A stretch of 37,339 nt of DNA, taken from NCBI GenBank assembly GCA_947169935.1, contig CAMVRS010000015.1:1-37339 (forward strand). Reading direction: 5' to 3'. The notes under the pieces are model-generated. The model was given only the letters and a program-made list of their open reading frames with translations, did not search any database and was not told the origin of the DNA. Position numbers and translations under genes: made by a program. Shown one piece after another: positions 36,889 through 37,339 of the stretch (its first letter is position 1; every line of letters begins with the position of its first letter). The DNA comes from an uncultured Lachnospiraceae bacterium. GTDB lineage: Bacteria > Bacillota > Clostridia > Lachnospirales > Lachnospiraceae.

Positions 36889-37339
36889 GTGCTTGCTCTC
36901 TTATGTTTTGTATATATCCGATGATCGAACTTATACATACGATTATAACACTTAAAGTTATAGTGACAAGATATTTTTTGTGATTTGTTATAAGGCATAA
37001 CAAAACAAATACTGTTATGAAAATGAAAGAGATACCACACTTATGATGTAAACGTATTTTTTTGGAGTCAGAAAGTGGCTTGTTTTTATGTGAAATCGGT
37101 GACAGGTACCAAATAATTAGGCTACAGATAATATATATTAAAGTACACGGCATAATAGAAATAAACTTATATAATAAGGGAGACAGTATAATTGTAATAA
37201 TGCTTATCCCATATGAAAAAAGAATACAAAGCTTTTTCGATGGAGCGTGTGCACCTCCACCAAAGGTTCTCAGAGTCATAGTGCATATCAGATAGATCAA
37301 GGAAACAACAGGTTCACTGCGTATTATTCCGAAGAGAAG
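36863..37339 (-). CDS. AgrB-like peptide-processing protease (5' end outside window)
   Basis: The frame is open to the window edge; residues before the TTG at 37298-37300 read LLFGIIRSEPVVS and continue outward, so the N-terminus is missing. TLRTFGGGAHAPSKKLCILF carries the AgrB active site, with His and Cys seven residues apart as in S. aureus AgrB. Several hydrophobic helices follow. AgrB is a membrane cysteine protease that trims and cyclises the AgrD signal peptide. No agrD-like peptide gene lies between it and agrA, which overlaps its end; it must be upstream beyond the window or elsewhere. Confidence 0.9.
   Translation of the reverse strand, partial: LLFGIIRSEPVVSLIYLICTMTLRTFGGGAHAPSKKLCILFSYGISIITIILSPLLYKFISIMPCTLIYIICSLIIWYLSPISHKNKPLSDSKKIRLHHKCGISFIFITVFVLLCLITNHKKYLVTITLSVIIVCISSIIGYIQNIREQAHDSKDRYM

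Overview
The window reads as chromosomal DNA of a Gram-positive anaerobe of the class Clostridia, probably a Lachnospiraceae-type gut or rumen bacterium. This is inferred from strong AGGAGG-type ribosome binding sites, compact operons, a B12-dependent methionine synthase with a separate reactivation protein, an Agr-type quorum module and the PD-(D/E)XK/AAA proteins that abound in that group. No rRNA, tRNA, CRISPR array, insertion sequence or riboswitch was seen.

Layout: 1-2580 holds the 3' end of holA, a sodium/solute symporter and a small protein. 2708-12145 is a one-carbon and methionine block: metF, a stand-alone methionine synthase reactivation domain, a membrane protein, a SNF2 ATPase, metH without its own reactivation domain, then glyA between two diacylglycerol-kinase-like genes. 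12196-18881 is a tight operon: an MBL/beta-CASP nuclease whose 5' end is frameshifted, an unknown protein, a MoxR/CobS-like AAA+ ATPase with a long coiled-coil front half, a possible degenerate vWA partner, a short TelA-like protein and a small lipoprotein. 18941-21589 (minus) carries TraX-like and degenerate EAL membrane proteins. 21786-26595 has an Fe-S aldo/keto reductase, an orphan FtsX-type permease, an sce7726-like nuclease-fold protein and a two-cysteine peptide gene. 26696-28032 (minus) is a TetR/flavodoxin pair with a clear promoter-operator. 28173-32760 carries a DUF6572-like protein, a MarR regulator and two Get3/ArsA ATPases flanking an 80-residue protein. 32841-34430 is an AAA/PD-(D/E)XK protein. 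34728-37339 (minus) is an AT-rich agrB-agrA-agrC-like module cut by the window edge.

Two non-coding themes stand out. A short dispersed repeat (core TCATCCTGAG...GAAGGATCTT) sits in the same orientation just upstream of most operon-internal start sites, and it supplies the stop codons of two genes. A pair of homologous intrinsic terminators encodes, on the opposite strand, the same C-terminal residues and stop codon for two unrelated reading frames.

The best candidates for an undescribed system are the AAA+/vWA-like/TelA-like operon (13771-18709) and the MarR-linked Get3/ArsA-small protein-Get3/ArsA cassette (29204-32760). All family calls were made by reading motifs by eye, with no database search.
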